A stretch of 64,000 bases of DNA, from the NCBI RefSeq assembly GCF_051014685.1, contig NC_135055.1, forward strand, positions 10,528,001-10,592,000. Reading direction: 5' to 3'. The stretch comes from Ptiloglossa arizonensis. Its lineage: Eukaryota > Arthropoda > Insecta > Hymenoptera > Colletidae. Shown in pieces: positions 12,080 through 23,640 of the stretch. Position numbers and translations under genes: made by a program. The notes under the pieces were generated by a model. That model did no database searches, was not told where the DNA came from, and worked only from the letters and a program-made list of their open reading frames with translations. Within the stretch, counting starts at the first letter, position 1. The number at the start of each line of letters is the position of its first letter.

Positions 12080-12230
12080 ATTTGTGTCAGGTGCTACGAT
12101 TTATGGAAGGAAATTAACGAATTAATCCGGTACTAATTAATTAGCGCTAATTATGCCTTGAACGATGGCGGTCGCTAAAGTTCACCGCAAATTTACGACC
12201 TCTACTTACAACAAAGATCTCCTTTTGCCA
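12080..12230. promoter_or_regulatory. Candidate enhancer: dense homeodomain, E-box and TCF-like sites
   Basis: Within about 130 bp occur CAGGTG (12088-12093), TAATCC (12123-12128, a K50 bicoid-class word), TAATTAATTAG (12134-12144, containing TAAT-TA-ATTA, the P2 paired-class dimer arrangement), CTAATTATG (12147-12155) and ACAAAGATC (12211-12219, TCF-like). The homeodomain words are spaced by GC-containing sequence such as CGGTAC and GCGC, so they are not just part of an AT run. This is the densest ordered cluster in the window. The role is inferred. Confidence 0.35.
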
Positions 12231-12379
12231 TGAAGGCAACAGGTTGCACGACTAGAAGATATTGCGAACTTGGCAAAGGTTGAATGTGGTAACGTAAGCT
12301 CGCAAATTGTCTTCATTTCCTAGCAAAAAGCCGCGAGCAAAGTTCGAGGAACTCGTGTACGTCATCGTGCCAACATTCG

Positions 12380-15300
12380 AAGAGAGTGACAAATGTTACT
12401 CAGAAACATTTCGACATTTTTAAACAGAGAACGTGCCATTGCGCAATAAGAAGAGTATACCATTTATTGCCAATCGATCGAGTATTATTATGTCACGTTG
12501 CGTCACGTATTTACGTACTTATAAATGTACACAATAAGCGTGTTTATGCTACAACAGATGTTGAATAAGAGTTCATTTTCGAGATATATACATTTTCAAA
12601 AGAGTACAGTTCATTTTGGAAAAAACAGTTTTTCAATTAGTAAAAAATAATTTTGAATAAAATCGATGAAATTTAGCACTTTCACGTAACTATAACCAAT
12701 ACAAAATATTATAAATCATTCCCGGAAATACTGTTTGAAAGAGTAATTAGACATAGGTATTAGCTCGTCTTTATTTATCTCACAGCTTTCGATCAACGTG
12801 TTTCGATCCTGTTCGATGCAATTCAGTAGTTTGCAGTGTTTCTAAAGCGCATATCTACTACGTGAAGCTCGGATGTTTACTTCTGGGAGGAACGTGGATC
12901 CTATTCGTCAGAACTTTTAACATCAACGTTACCTTAGTAACGCCTACGGCTAAGCGAGGTATACAGGATATTGCAAAACGTGTAAACATAACTTCAAAGA
13001 CGAATTCGGCACACTAACATAAGAATAAATGTTCATATAAACATATGGAACATACATACATTTGATCGACCTTATTTCCGAATTGTAGCTGTTTTTGCAT
13101 TATGCGATGTTTGTGTCGAAGTCGAAACGATTCAATTAACATTTAACAACCTTTCGACGATACGTTTATTTGTTTGTAATTTATATTATTTGATTTACAA
13201 TTAAATGCGTGATCTTGAACGTTATTGTATCATGTATCGTTGAATTGAATACTTTTTTATGCAACAAAATGTCAGGGAAAAAATCGAACAATGTCATTTA
13301 AAGAAATCAAATTCATTTTAAAATAACCCTCGATTGAAAATAAAAATATCAATTTTAGACACTTAACTTCTATTCAGAAAATGGAAAAGATTGTCCTGTA
13401 TTTGTATTCTATTAAGTATATACTTTAAGGGTTATTTCGAACAGTACTTATCTTTGAATACTACGAGGTGAACACCCATGATATGCGTTTGGTTAGATGA
13501 CAAGCATTAGAATAATATGATGGTCCTTGAATAACAAAAACCCTTGTATATAGATGCTTCGGATGCCGCTGGCGAAAAATTCCGCATATTGTTATAGCTG
13601 GCCCTGTAGGTTGCGAAGTTCACAATGTAAACTCATAAAGCGCTCTGGATCTGAAAAACATGCGGACGAAATGAACTAATTTCTGTCTAATTAGCAGACT
13701 TCATAGCACTCTTCTACGCAGAAAAAAAAGCGATTGTTTAAAGAATAAAAAGCTACATTCTCTTGCTTTATGAATCTACTGTTACGATACAACACGGAAA
13801 AATCTAATCCTCGTGGAATAAAGTTTGGTCGTTCGTAGACCGAATGAAAGAAAGATTCGTTTAATGTTAAATTTATTTTTCGTGTCTACCAGTTATTTCC
13901 GATCTTCTTTTAATGATATCGGTAGTCGTCATAATTTAGTTTCAGTTTTTTAAAATCGTTCGCCGATGTCTGCGCAATTACATGGAAACGATAAGTCTTT
14001 CTTGCAATTATATTTTGTTTAAAATATTACAACACTAGCAATGTCACTCTCTTGAAGGATTTAAACGTAAATTTGGTACTTTTTAGAAATACTATTACCT
14101 TCTTCCTAAGTGAGTCCACGAGTACTCCTGTGTCCAATATTCCAAGAATTTTACCTTTCTAAAATTGTTGAATGTTAACAACCGTGTTAAAAAAATATCT
14201 TTTTTTATAATTTGAATAAACACGATTGTTTTCGCAACTCCTGATACAATTTGGTAATAAATTGAACCAAAGGAGGTAATATTGTTCGAAATGTCGTTTC
14301 TGGGGTCACTTTTAAAATTTATTATGAAGAAAGTATAATACCTAGGCATTTGAAATTTAACGCGCGTGTGTAATAACGTTTCATGAAAGTACGTAACAAT
14401 TTTTATGCGGATGTCTCATATACTTGCAAAGTTGTTAACTATTTCCTGCGCCGTGTTTCCCATGACCGAGATCGTTTTATTCGCCCTAGATGCGTTGTTC
14501 GAAGAAAATGTTAAACTATATCTATACAGTCATGGTCGAGGAGAATGGCTATTTTCAAATCCAATGCTCGACTTTCCGCATCTTCGAATTAACGAGATTA
14601 GCATTTAGAGGGGTCGAGAAACTACATATTTCAAGATTATAGTCGATATCTCGTCAAAGATGTCGATAGTAACTCCGTAAGCGGATCAGGCAAAGTGAAC
14701 TATGAGCTCTATACCTAAGTACTTCGTCGCAATACCATAAATTGATGACTACTGCATTTGCATCCATCGTGGTGTCGTGTATAAACCAAATCCCTCAGGC
14801 TGTTGATGGAAAGCCAAGCAGAATTTCATTACCAGTCAACGAATCGTAATGGCGGCTTATATGCATACTCAAACACTATCGAAATCCCTTCTTTATATTA
14901 CACGAGTCTAAATAGTCGTACTTCGACGAGTAGGTAAATTCTTCTAGTTTCAAACCAGCTAGCAAAAAGGAAAACAAATATAATTATCTTCAATATTTAT
15001 TACGTAATCTGCTTATCGTTTGAACCTTAAATTGTGAAAGTATTATTCCAACCGACTAATTATTTTTCACCTTTATTAATTTACAATTTCTTGGAACGGT
15101 GTATTTTAATCAATATATGATATAATGATTCTTGTCTCTGAGATATTCTTCATTTATCTAGAAAGCAAAACTTTTTATCACGCAATGCTTACGCGAATCA
15201 AAAAATACGAATTCTCAAATAAAAAGGTGAGTTGATTCTCTAAAAGTATACGTATTTTTTTTCTCTAACGAAACCGATGTTTTAAATTCGAGTTTGCGAT

Positions 15301-16020
15301 GAAAATGATCAAAGTTCTACCAGTTTCCAAGCGATCTAATTTTTTTGCACTCGAAATGGACTTTCCTGTGCAATGACTCTTAAATGGAGAGTACATACTT
15401 TTAAGAAAAGTCACTTTACCATTCTTTGTTCTGTCTCTTCCGATACTTTTATTTAGAAAACTTTAATAGCTTTTCTTTGTTTATTACTGTTCCATTTTCT
15501 AGATTATCCTTTCCCTTTGCCATTAATATTATGTGCGATCAAATTATGTACACTTGAACGCGTTGGTAATGATCTGAATAATCGGCATAGAAAAATAATC
15601 TTTAAAACATTGAAAACGACATAATTCCTAAAGACTACAAATATTAGAGAAAATCTATTAGTAATTTCGTATTCTAATGCCCGAGAAGTTGGTGTTATTT
15701 TTAAAAGTTAATGTTTACAATGTGGTATTCGGTATGAAAATCATAAATACGAATTTGACTTGCACCTTATTATAAACAAACGTATACTCGGCATACTCGG
15801 AATTAGAATAGAAAGCAAATCAAAATTAAGAAAACATGTTGTCGATATAGGGTAAATTAGCAGTCAATTTCGTCAGACCCATTGTATAAATTTTCCTTCT
15901 GTTCAAACTATCAAATGATCAATCTATCGCGCAGAATTATTATTTAAGTGGAATACAATCGGCGAAATACACTTAGGTTACATTTAATAGTTCAAAATAA
16001 TTCTGAATATTTACAACCCA
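12380..16020. other. Long AT-rich stretch, no gene recognised
   Basis: Only isolated small frames on both strands, such as 12386-12568, 14095-14349 and 14405-14608, with no domain and no supporting splice context. A POU-like ATTTGCAT occurs near 14757. No transposon ends, tandem arrays or RNA-like folds were noticed. Confidence 0.6.
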
Positions 16021-16024
16021 GTAT

Positions 16025-16569
16025 TTAAAGGAACTGAATTGATTCATCGATATTATCGAGTTCAAGTTTTCGTGTATTTACAATAGAAAGCAAGGTATCT
16101 TGATAAACCTTGTAATACGTTAAAGTGAATTTGATATTGACCGATACGTTAAAGTGAATTCGTTCTTCACTTTCGTTTGACTGGCTATCGAAAAATCTCG
16201 CCCACCATTGTCGTAGACGTAGCAATCGAATCGACGCAAGCGTCTGAGCAAAAACACTGCAATAAAACCCTAAAATAAATCCACGACCTTGAAACGTCCA
16301 CGTGAAAAATAACCAATTTAGGTATTCGTTGGGAAAGGAAAGTTCTCGCGAAACTTGCGTATTCCAAGGAATCGAGAGACAATAGGTATTTGGTTGTCCG
16401 CGCGTAGGGACAACCGTAATAAAACGTGTGAATTTTTCGTTGTACGTCTGTCGGTTCGTGACGAGACATTGTCGATCGAAGGTAGAGAACCGAGCATAAT
16501 GAAAACACGAGGAATGCGCCGGCAGCAAATCGAGGCGTGCAACAGGAGAGAAGAGGAGCCGCGGGCTGT
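16025..16569. other. Low-stop segment with overlapping open frames
   Basis: On the - strand, frames of 167 (16528-16025), 135 and 74 codons overlap, and on the + strand a 76-codon frame covers the same bases. None has a recognisable motif. Simultaneous openness on both strands argues for a low stop-codon density in CG-containing DNA rather than an exon. A direct repeat of ACGTTAAAGTGAATT, 28 bp apart, lies at about 16117-16161. Confidence 0.4.
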
Positions 16570-16985
16570 ATCATCGTGGTGCTAATTTGCATAAATTGCG
16601 TCGACGCAGCAACACTCTACGGCCCGCTAACTACGTCGGCCTACGGATAGAACGATGCAACGAAGAGACTGCGGTCGACCGAGGAAGCCGAGATCTTTAT
16701 GGTAGCAATAAAGCCAACCTCGCCGGCTTCGCGTTACAAATGACTACTGGTAGCTGAAAACTATTGCCCCTGGTATACGCGTGCCCCTACCACGGTCCCC
16801 TATAACCCCGCGCAACCACCGCCCAGCCCACCTAGCTGCTGACCCCACGAGCCAGTCCCCGCAGCTGGTTAGGCGCGTGAAATAGGACCTCTCGTAAATC
16901 CTTGTAACGCCTAACTAACTCCCACGCTTGGTGGCCTCGACTTTCTTTATACCGCGACGCCCGATCTAAGGATTACCTTCGTTAA
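16570..16985. promoter_or_regulatory. GC-rich non-coding block with POU-type octamer
   Basis: The block begins with ATTTGCAT (16585-16592), an exact POU octamer core, inside GCTAATTTGCATAAATTGCG. It continues through C-rich sequence (ACCACGGTCCCC, CACCGCCCAGCCCACC) to about 16980, sharply unlike the AT-rich flanks. No frame is coding-like. Such GC islands in hymenopteran intergenic DNA may be enhancers or unannotated promoters; there is no TATA or initiator that fixes a start. Confidence 0.25.
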
Positions 16986-16989
16986 TAAT

Positions 16990-18585
16990 TGTTATTAAGT
17001 AACTGTGAAAGCATCGCAGATCGCTGGAATTCTTCTTCCCGGAGCCACTGGCTGATCTCTCTGTACGCTTGTACAGGGAGTTACGGGTTTTAATCGATGA
17101 AGAATTTTTTTTCTTCTTTTTCTCTTTTTGCATAAAACGCGAACTCGAGTTTGCGCGTTCGCGATCCTTGATAGGAATTTTATATTATTATAAATTATAC
17201 GCTCGAAAAATGTTCCGCTTACAGAAGCAGATATCAAATAACGGATAAACGGATAATGTATGTACATATATTTGGGTTAATCAACGTGTTTAAAAGTATG
17301 GATATCCTTGGTATCCTTCAACCGATACATAAGTGTGCGTTTAATTTTTAAGCTGCCTCGAACATTGCAATGCTCGAGCAATCGTAAAATTGTGATCGAA
17401 CACTCGTAATTAAATTCGTCGATATCACAGCAATGTCGTTGGATGCCGTGGGTCAATGTTAGTTTCAATTTTTATTTTTTTCAAATAATATCCTCGATAC
17501 CATTTTTAGGTACAATTCATACGGTAAAGGACCCAAATAATAGACGAAAACCCTTATCGTACACATTTATCGACTTTATTCTTTTAATACCATGCACGTA
17601 TATTTTTACACACACCGTTCGTTAATTTAAGAGCAAACGTCAAAGTTTCGTTCTTTGCTAGATTCTAATTGCAGTTTTAGGATCTACGATTTAACGCTAA
17701 CTTTTTAAGCTTTCCAAGTCAGGTGGTAGAAGCTATCGGTTAAGAGGATAAGATATCGTTAACACGCAATGTAATTTAAAAACTTGATTAACGCCCATAG
17801 GGTTAGTAACCCCATGTACGTTGAAACAGGTTTCCAGAACTTGCAGAATGTTTGCAAATAAGTTCTGAAAAGTGTTCATCAGTCTTCTTTAATATTCAGA
17901 GTTCCGGGCTCGATGTGAGTTTTAAAACTAATTTATCGTAAGAACGATACGCGCCCGCTACACAAGTGATATTTATCACCGTATATCTTACGATAAATAA
18001 TTAACACTTTCGTAACGCAAATGAAATTGATCACTCTGTCCGGTCTATCCTTCGAGTTCTCTTTCGTTTTGAAATATTCTTACGCGGTAGAAAAGTGAAT
18101 GCATCCTTTTTGCTATATGAATATGCATCGTCGAATCTCGAGGAGTCTCGGATACCGGTCGCAAATGTAATTCAATTTATCACTTGTTTAACAAATTTCT
18201 CATTATATTATTTTATCGGAGTAATACCAACCCTTAGTTTAAGGCTCCATTTAATCCAAAACAAACCGTTTTATGGTTTGGTATACAATTTATTATTTTA
18301 AGAAGATATTCTTATTTAAAACGTTTGACGCGATACGACTCCCAATTCGTTTCAGGACCGATCTCTTTTTCTACTTACGATACATTTGATGTATAATTTT
18401 CATTTCGAATGATAACCAAAGTGAGACAAATTTATATCTAATTCTCTATAAAAAGAAAAGACTTTATTTAATTTCTAAGGACCGTGTACATCGTTTTGTT
18501 TAATATTGTCAAGGCGTGAATTAATTAGAAGAAGGGACGATTTGGGAAAGCGGTTTATCGACGATGCAGCAATAACAAAATGACG
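16990..18585. other. AT-rich stretch, no gene recognised
   Basis: Small frames only. The notable element is the cruciform-like inverted repeat at 17931-17998, listed separately. Otherwise the sequence is TATT/ATTT-rich with no repeats. Confidence 0.6.
17931..17998. other. Nested inverted repeat (68 bp)
   Basis: ATTTATCGTAAGA at 17931-17943 is exactly repeated in inverse orientation at 17986-17998 (TCTTACGATAAAT). Beyond it ACGATACG and CGTATA also partly pair. The spacer holds a second inverted repeat, GTGATATTTATCAC at 17966-17979. The result is a long stem carrying an inner hairpin. Size is within the range of a microRNA precursor but the inner hairpin makes the shape unusual; a tiny decayed transposon is equally possible. 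Confidence 0.4.
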
Positions 18586-18591
18586 TGTCGC

Positions 18592-18605
18592 GCATCTAGC
18601 GGTCA
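18592..18605 (-). promoter_or_regulatory. CTCF-like word (reverse orientation)
   Basis: Read on the - strand this is TGACCGCTAGATGCG, close to the insect CTCF core CCGCTAGATGGC as I recall it from Drosophila. A second, better copy on the + strand is at 33621-33634. Both share the same extension (T)GACCGCTAGATG. It may mark an insulator, or be a dispersed word. Confidence 0.3.
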
Positions 18606-19040
18606 CGTAGACCGCACCCCGAGAGTTTTTGGATCTCCGTTCGACCTAATAAACATTAGGGTGAAACACACGTGGCCAAAAATCTTCCTTTTTCATTCCC
18701 TTGGTTGTATGGCTCCCGTTTTCCCTATGACTGCCAATCCCATGCCATTTTTCCCTGTTCCATCACCTTTCGTACCGGTAATTGGGACTAGAAAGCAGTC
18801 GACGTGCGAGGGAACGAATTAACGAATAAAGTGATTCAGAAATACCTTCAAATTGTAATCATCTAAACGTTTAGTCCAGTCTTTTCTTACAAATACCAGT
18901 ACATTACGTACGAGTTCATCTTAACAATTTACTTGCACAAATTTGATTAAACGTGTGAAAACGCTCAGCGTTACGATATCATTTGAATGACTACGCGTTG
19001 CAACAAATATTACATTCTCATTTATGAATTATAATAGACT

Positions 19041-19130
19041 GTTGAACAGTACTGTTCGATAAGTTTCATCGAACGACAAAACTTATCGAACAACCTAGTA
19101 GTCCGTAGGTTAAAGTCTTATTGAACAACC
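19041..19130. mobile_element. Truncated mariner-like MITE copies
   Basis: A half element, 19041-19095, carries the core GAACAGTACTGTTC and then one full arm ending GACAAAACTTATCGAACAACC followed by TA. Directly after it, 19108-19130, a 23-bp fragment flanked on the left by TA has GGTT at one end and TTGAACAACC at the other, like two ends of the family joined. The left arm of the first unit is missing. Same family as 10549-10681 and 30028-30172. Confidence 0.65.
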
Positions 19131-19149
19131 TGGTAGTCTCTAGTTACCC

Positions 19150-21260
19150 TAATTACCTAATAGTCATCACTCCGGAAGAGGACAAGCGACTTTGGTCGGA
19201 AAGTCGAAACAAGGAACCCCCGAATTTGCATTTGCTTGCCAGGAACGAGTAATCGTTCGCGAATTTAAAAAATTTTCCAAATTCCGTGCGAAACAATGTA
19301 AAAAATTGATAAGAACCCTACTCGCGGAACTAGCGCATAAATTACGATCTTCGTTGCTCGGTATATATCGTAAACTATCGAGTGTCGTCGAAAATGTTCG
19401 AATAGGGGTAAAATGTTATTCCGTTTTCCATCCAGCTACGAGGCCTCGTTAAAATCGATGGGTACCGTACGAGGGGACGAATCGTCGTTTCCACGTTTCG
19501 TGAAACAAAAGGTTTTATCGGTCTCGGCGGTTACATTTTTGCAACCGTGACGCGTTAAATTTCGGTCGAGGGTCTTATCGTAAGAAGATTTATATACTTC
19601 GGTTATTTCGAAGCCCATCTGTGCGCGCAATACACTTCGAAACAGTACTCGCGCCCCGTTCGGTCCCGAACACACATTTCACAGTTCCGAGGGTCCATCG
19701 AAACGTGAAATCGTGACCGAGTGCGGGAAATTATTTGAAAAACGAAAGAAAGGTAAAAAGAAAAAAGAGCTTTCGAAGCACCGTTCATTGTGGTTCGGTC
19801 GTTTTCAGAGCTACGGGTCCCGATGCGCGAGTAAAATCCGTACGCGCGCGCGCAGCCGTGCGCGCGAGCTAGCGCAAATCCTCTTGCCCTTATAATCGCG
19901 TTCCAATGGATGAAGTTAAGTCACCGCAAAACTTCCGCGGCTGCTGCTCGCCTCGAAAGCGCGTTTAAACGCGGCCGCATCGCTGGAGTCCGATGTTGAC
20001 TTCCACCCGGCGATCGCTGGTGCCAGCCGTGCTGTCCGGTCGGGTATAATTAATAACAATCCCGGCGAGATACGCGAGTGGCAGGCGCGAATACGCGTTT
20101 AATGAACGCGAAATGGAATTTGTTGCGACTGCGAAGCATCTGCGGTGAATACCGGCTAGAAATAGGGACGATGGTAGGGGACGAGTGGGGTCGTGGAGCG
20201 GTTTGCGGGGATTCCTGCGAGCGCGAGTCGTATTTCGTCGAAAGGAGTGAACGAGACGGAGTGGAGAACGGTTGGGAGGGTTTAGCCGGAGGATGGGCTC
20301 CCGACCCGGTGAAAAGCGAGGCGTCGCATATTAATCATGGTATTAACACTTGAACCGAGCAAAAGCCTAAACCGGCGTGCCCAACGGTGGTGAAAAGCGT
20401 CGCGCACCGCCTCCTTGACATCCTCCGTGCCTCCGTATACTTGTATTTCCGTTGGAACGGGAATAGAGATACAGGAGGCGGGAAGGAGAAGTGGGTGAGG
20501 CACGGAGCCGCGGAGGTGTTCCTGGAGGCATACAGCCCGGGACTGTAAACTGAAACGGCGCGAAAATTAATTGCCAGGAACGCTTCACCCACTCTTGTCG
20601 ACCTACCCTTCACCCTTAATTACTAACCGCCCTTCGCTCGCCCCCAAAACCCCTGTCGCTTTTCCCACCCGACCGCTAACCGGCCGAGAGGATAAAAAAA
20701 AAAAAAAAAAAAAAAGAAAAAAAACGCAACGCTCTGGAGCGAAAGATACTATAAAACGGTACAACGATCAGGTATCACGGTCTGCTTAATTTCCGGCGTA
20801 TCGGGTGAAAAGCAGCGCCGCCAGCGATCGTTGCTCGCCGATAAAAATTCGAGCCAATTTTCGACTCGCTTGTAAATAGTACCGATTGAATTGTACACAA
20901 CTTCCGAATGGATTTTCGTACACCGAGAACGAACGCGAAGTGTTTCACGCTAGACGGAGATCGGACGGAATTAGTCCGTGAGTTCTTTGTTTTTCGTTCC
21001 AGTGGGACAAGACGTCGTCGAGAATTTCGCGAGAATGGAAGAACCAAGAGGAACGTTTCGAGGAGTAGTATTTTTTTTTTATAGTTATTTCGTTTACGTT
21101 ACTCGACTAATTTCTTCGCGATTCACCGTGCCGATACGACGTTAGATTTTATTATTTCGCGCGTTGCTTTGTACCGGACGATAGGAACCAATTCAATTGG
21201 ATTCGATAATTGTGAAAATTATCGGGCACGCGATTTAAACAGTGCGTGAATATTCAAGGT
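19150..21260. other. GC-richer non-coding block
   Basis: The segment 19780-20680 is the longest GC-rich part of the window, with GCGCGCGCGCAGCCG near 19848 and GCGGCCGCATCGC near 19971. Many frames of 60-92 codons overlap on both strands and none has a domain. CpG is abundant. It could hold a promoter or an unrecognised first exon, but I cannot place a start. A near-octamer CGCATATTAATCATGG lies near 20326. It is followed by the poly-A tract at 20694-20724. Confidence 0.4.
20694..20724. repeat. Poly-A tract
   Basis: Twenty-two A, one G, then eight A. This could be the tail of a non-LTR element or processed pseudogene inserted on the + strand, but the upstream sequence shows no reverse transcriptase or gene-like remnant and no target duplication was found. 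A plain simple repeat is the default reading. Confidence 0.8.
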
Positions 21261-21269
21261 AATCTTTTC

Positions 21270-23640
21270 GGGCACTTAACCCTTGCACAGTGTTGAAATA
21301 ATTGTTATACCGGAGCTGTTCGGGTCATTTTGACCCGCTTCGGAAATATATTATAACGATTAAATGAATTTAATTTCCATTCGCTATAAGTGTCTGGAAT
21401 ACAGGAAAAAGTGTAAATTTACTCAATGTAATATATCATAAGTGTAACATTTTCAACGAATCGACAAATATGAACTACGTTTTCGAGTAATTCGGTATAT
21501 TTGCAATATACGATAATCGTAGTAAAACCAAAATTATGTAACCAGGTAATATCAGGTTAAACGGCGTAATTAATATTACCGGAGCTTCAACGTTCCAATT
21601 ATCTAGTAAGATGATACTGCAACCATAGTAATTTCCAACATAGAATCAATATAAATGTTAGTAATACTTAATACGGGTCGATCATAGCGAAGCTCGTGTT
21701 TCTTAACGGACAATGGGTTTACACTACTCTCGAGATGAATTATCAAAGTATCGTTACGGTGTTTCTCACTTTCGTGCAACAATTTTTATGCCGGATTCGA
21801 GTAACAAAATGCCCCCTCCCTTCGCAATATTTATGTTTGCATAGTGGGAATAATCCTTTTTGCATGATTGGCGATCGTAGTTCGAGATAAGAAGTCTACT
21901 TTTGTTTCGGCTGAATCGATGGTCTTGATTTTGTCACTTGAAAGCGAAAGATTTTCATACCAAAAAGAAAGAATTTCGTAACACGTTTTAAATATAATAT
22001 AGAAGATGAAGTTTTTAAATTTAATCATTCCTTAACCGTTTTTACTCGGTAATTATTTTTAATTACATTCAATGTTGCACTCAATATCAAGTGTTCCTCC
22101 TCTTTCGTAAAAGAGTTATGATCGATTCGAAGAATAACGAAATTTAGCAAATCGTAACGAAGTATTAGTCAACAAATTATTGCGAAACATCGTTAACTTT
22201 GGTTATTAATTTCTTACTTTTGACGTGTTCGGGAAATGTTTGTTTCATCCGGTATTATTTCGATTTGATACCCACGATTTCGATACATTATTTTTCGTAT
22301 TTCTAAAATTATGCAGCGAGATTTGAATATTTTCGTATTGAAAATCCACGTATTAATTTCGCTTCGTACAACCGCCTGTTAACGTTCCAACAATCTATTG
22401 CAATATTACAATACAACGTACAATTTTTATTAACCCGTTCCATTCAAGTGTGTCGTTTATAATTTCATGTTACAAGAATTTCGAAAACGTCAAGTTTCAT
22501 AACCGGTGGAAATAACAGGCTGTAACCTGAAAATATTTATTGAACAGTAGTACGAACGAAACTAGACAATTGCACTCTATTTACCATTAGCTTATCCCGT
22601 TCATAGTTTAGTCCGTTAGAGACACGAACAAGGGGTCGAATCCATCAGAGGCATGGTCAATGCGATGCCTCTGATCAGCTTAGTCTATCATCGACATAAT
22701 GACTAATTTTGTTTCTACCGATCTTTTTTCTACTCGCGTTACCTTTGAGTTTAGTTCCATTTATTTCGGAGTGACTGATTGCAATCGTAACGATGCCACT
22801 ATTTTTATAATATAAATAAGTACAAACGAAGTCTTGGAAAAGGACGAACAACGGTATAAAATTTCGACATGCTTGCAATCTCATTCGCATGCTGTTATTG
22901 CAAAGGGGAAGTCCTGGATTTGAAATACAATGCACAGGGAAAGAGAACCTGGAGCGAACCGAACTGCTCGCAGTTGTTTCATTGTGTAGTCGAAGGAAAA
23001 ATTGTGCAGAAATAAAACGTAGATACAAGACAAACTTGTGTTCTTTGTCATTGGAAACGCGAAGCAGGAAATAACTCGGTACAAGTATAATGGAAGCAAG
23101 ACCAAAAAGGCTAGGAATAACGTTAACTTACTGAATTTCACAAATTATATGAAAGTATCGTCCAATTTAACTCGCTGTGTAGAAAATAAGGACGAGAAAA
23201 GAAATATAAAACGTCGGAGGAAGGTGCAATTATTCACGGTAAGGTAACTTACTGCAATGAAAAATCAATGTGTAATAAAAGAAATAGGCAAATCTTACAC
23301 GTATACGTTAGGGTAACTTAGAAATATTGAAAAATCATGCCTTCTTGCGTGCTGTACACGGTAGAAAGTAAATTTACCGAAAATAAAAGAATCAATGATG
23401 TCTAAGTTTCAAAATCGACCACTAAAAAACTTAAATGGAAAACTGATCGAAGATCACAATATTCAAAGTTCGGTAGTATTTATCGAAGTTTCGACGTATC
23501 TTTAGAATGCTTGAAACTTCAAAACAGCGAAGATAGTATTGAGCAAATTGTCTCTTTACACGAAGAAGAGTGTGATCCCAAGTCCGATTGATCTGTCAAA
23601 AATCATAATGGACTGTAATTAATGCAAATATCGCGCGCAA
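21270..23640. other. AT-rich stretch, no gene recognised
   Basis: Scattered frames of 60-117 codons overlap on both strands between 22675 and 23250 without domains. No simple repeats. A perfect hairpin at 22644-22675 is listed separately. Confidence 0.6.
22644..22675. other. Perfect 11-bp hairpin with 10-nt loop
   Basis: ATCAGAGGCAT at 22644-22654 is exactly complementary to ATGCCTCTGAT at 22665-22675. The loop GGTCAATGCG is GC-containing. Flanking bases do not extend the stem. It would form a stable RNA or cruciform structure; it lacks the T-run of a prokaryotic-style terminator and is too short for a standard microRNA precursor. Confidence 0.45.

Noticed and set aside
16025..16592. 167- and 135-codon overlapping - strand frames
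   Set aside because: Same bases open in several frames on both strands, with no motif and no splice context.
20694..20724. Poly-A as the tail of a retroelement or processed gene copy
   Set aside because: No coding remnant or target-site duplication recognised upstream; treated as a simple repeat.
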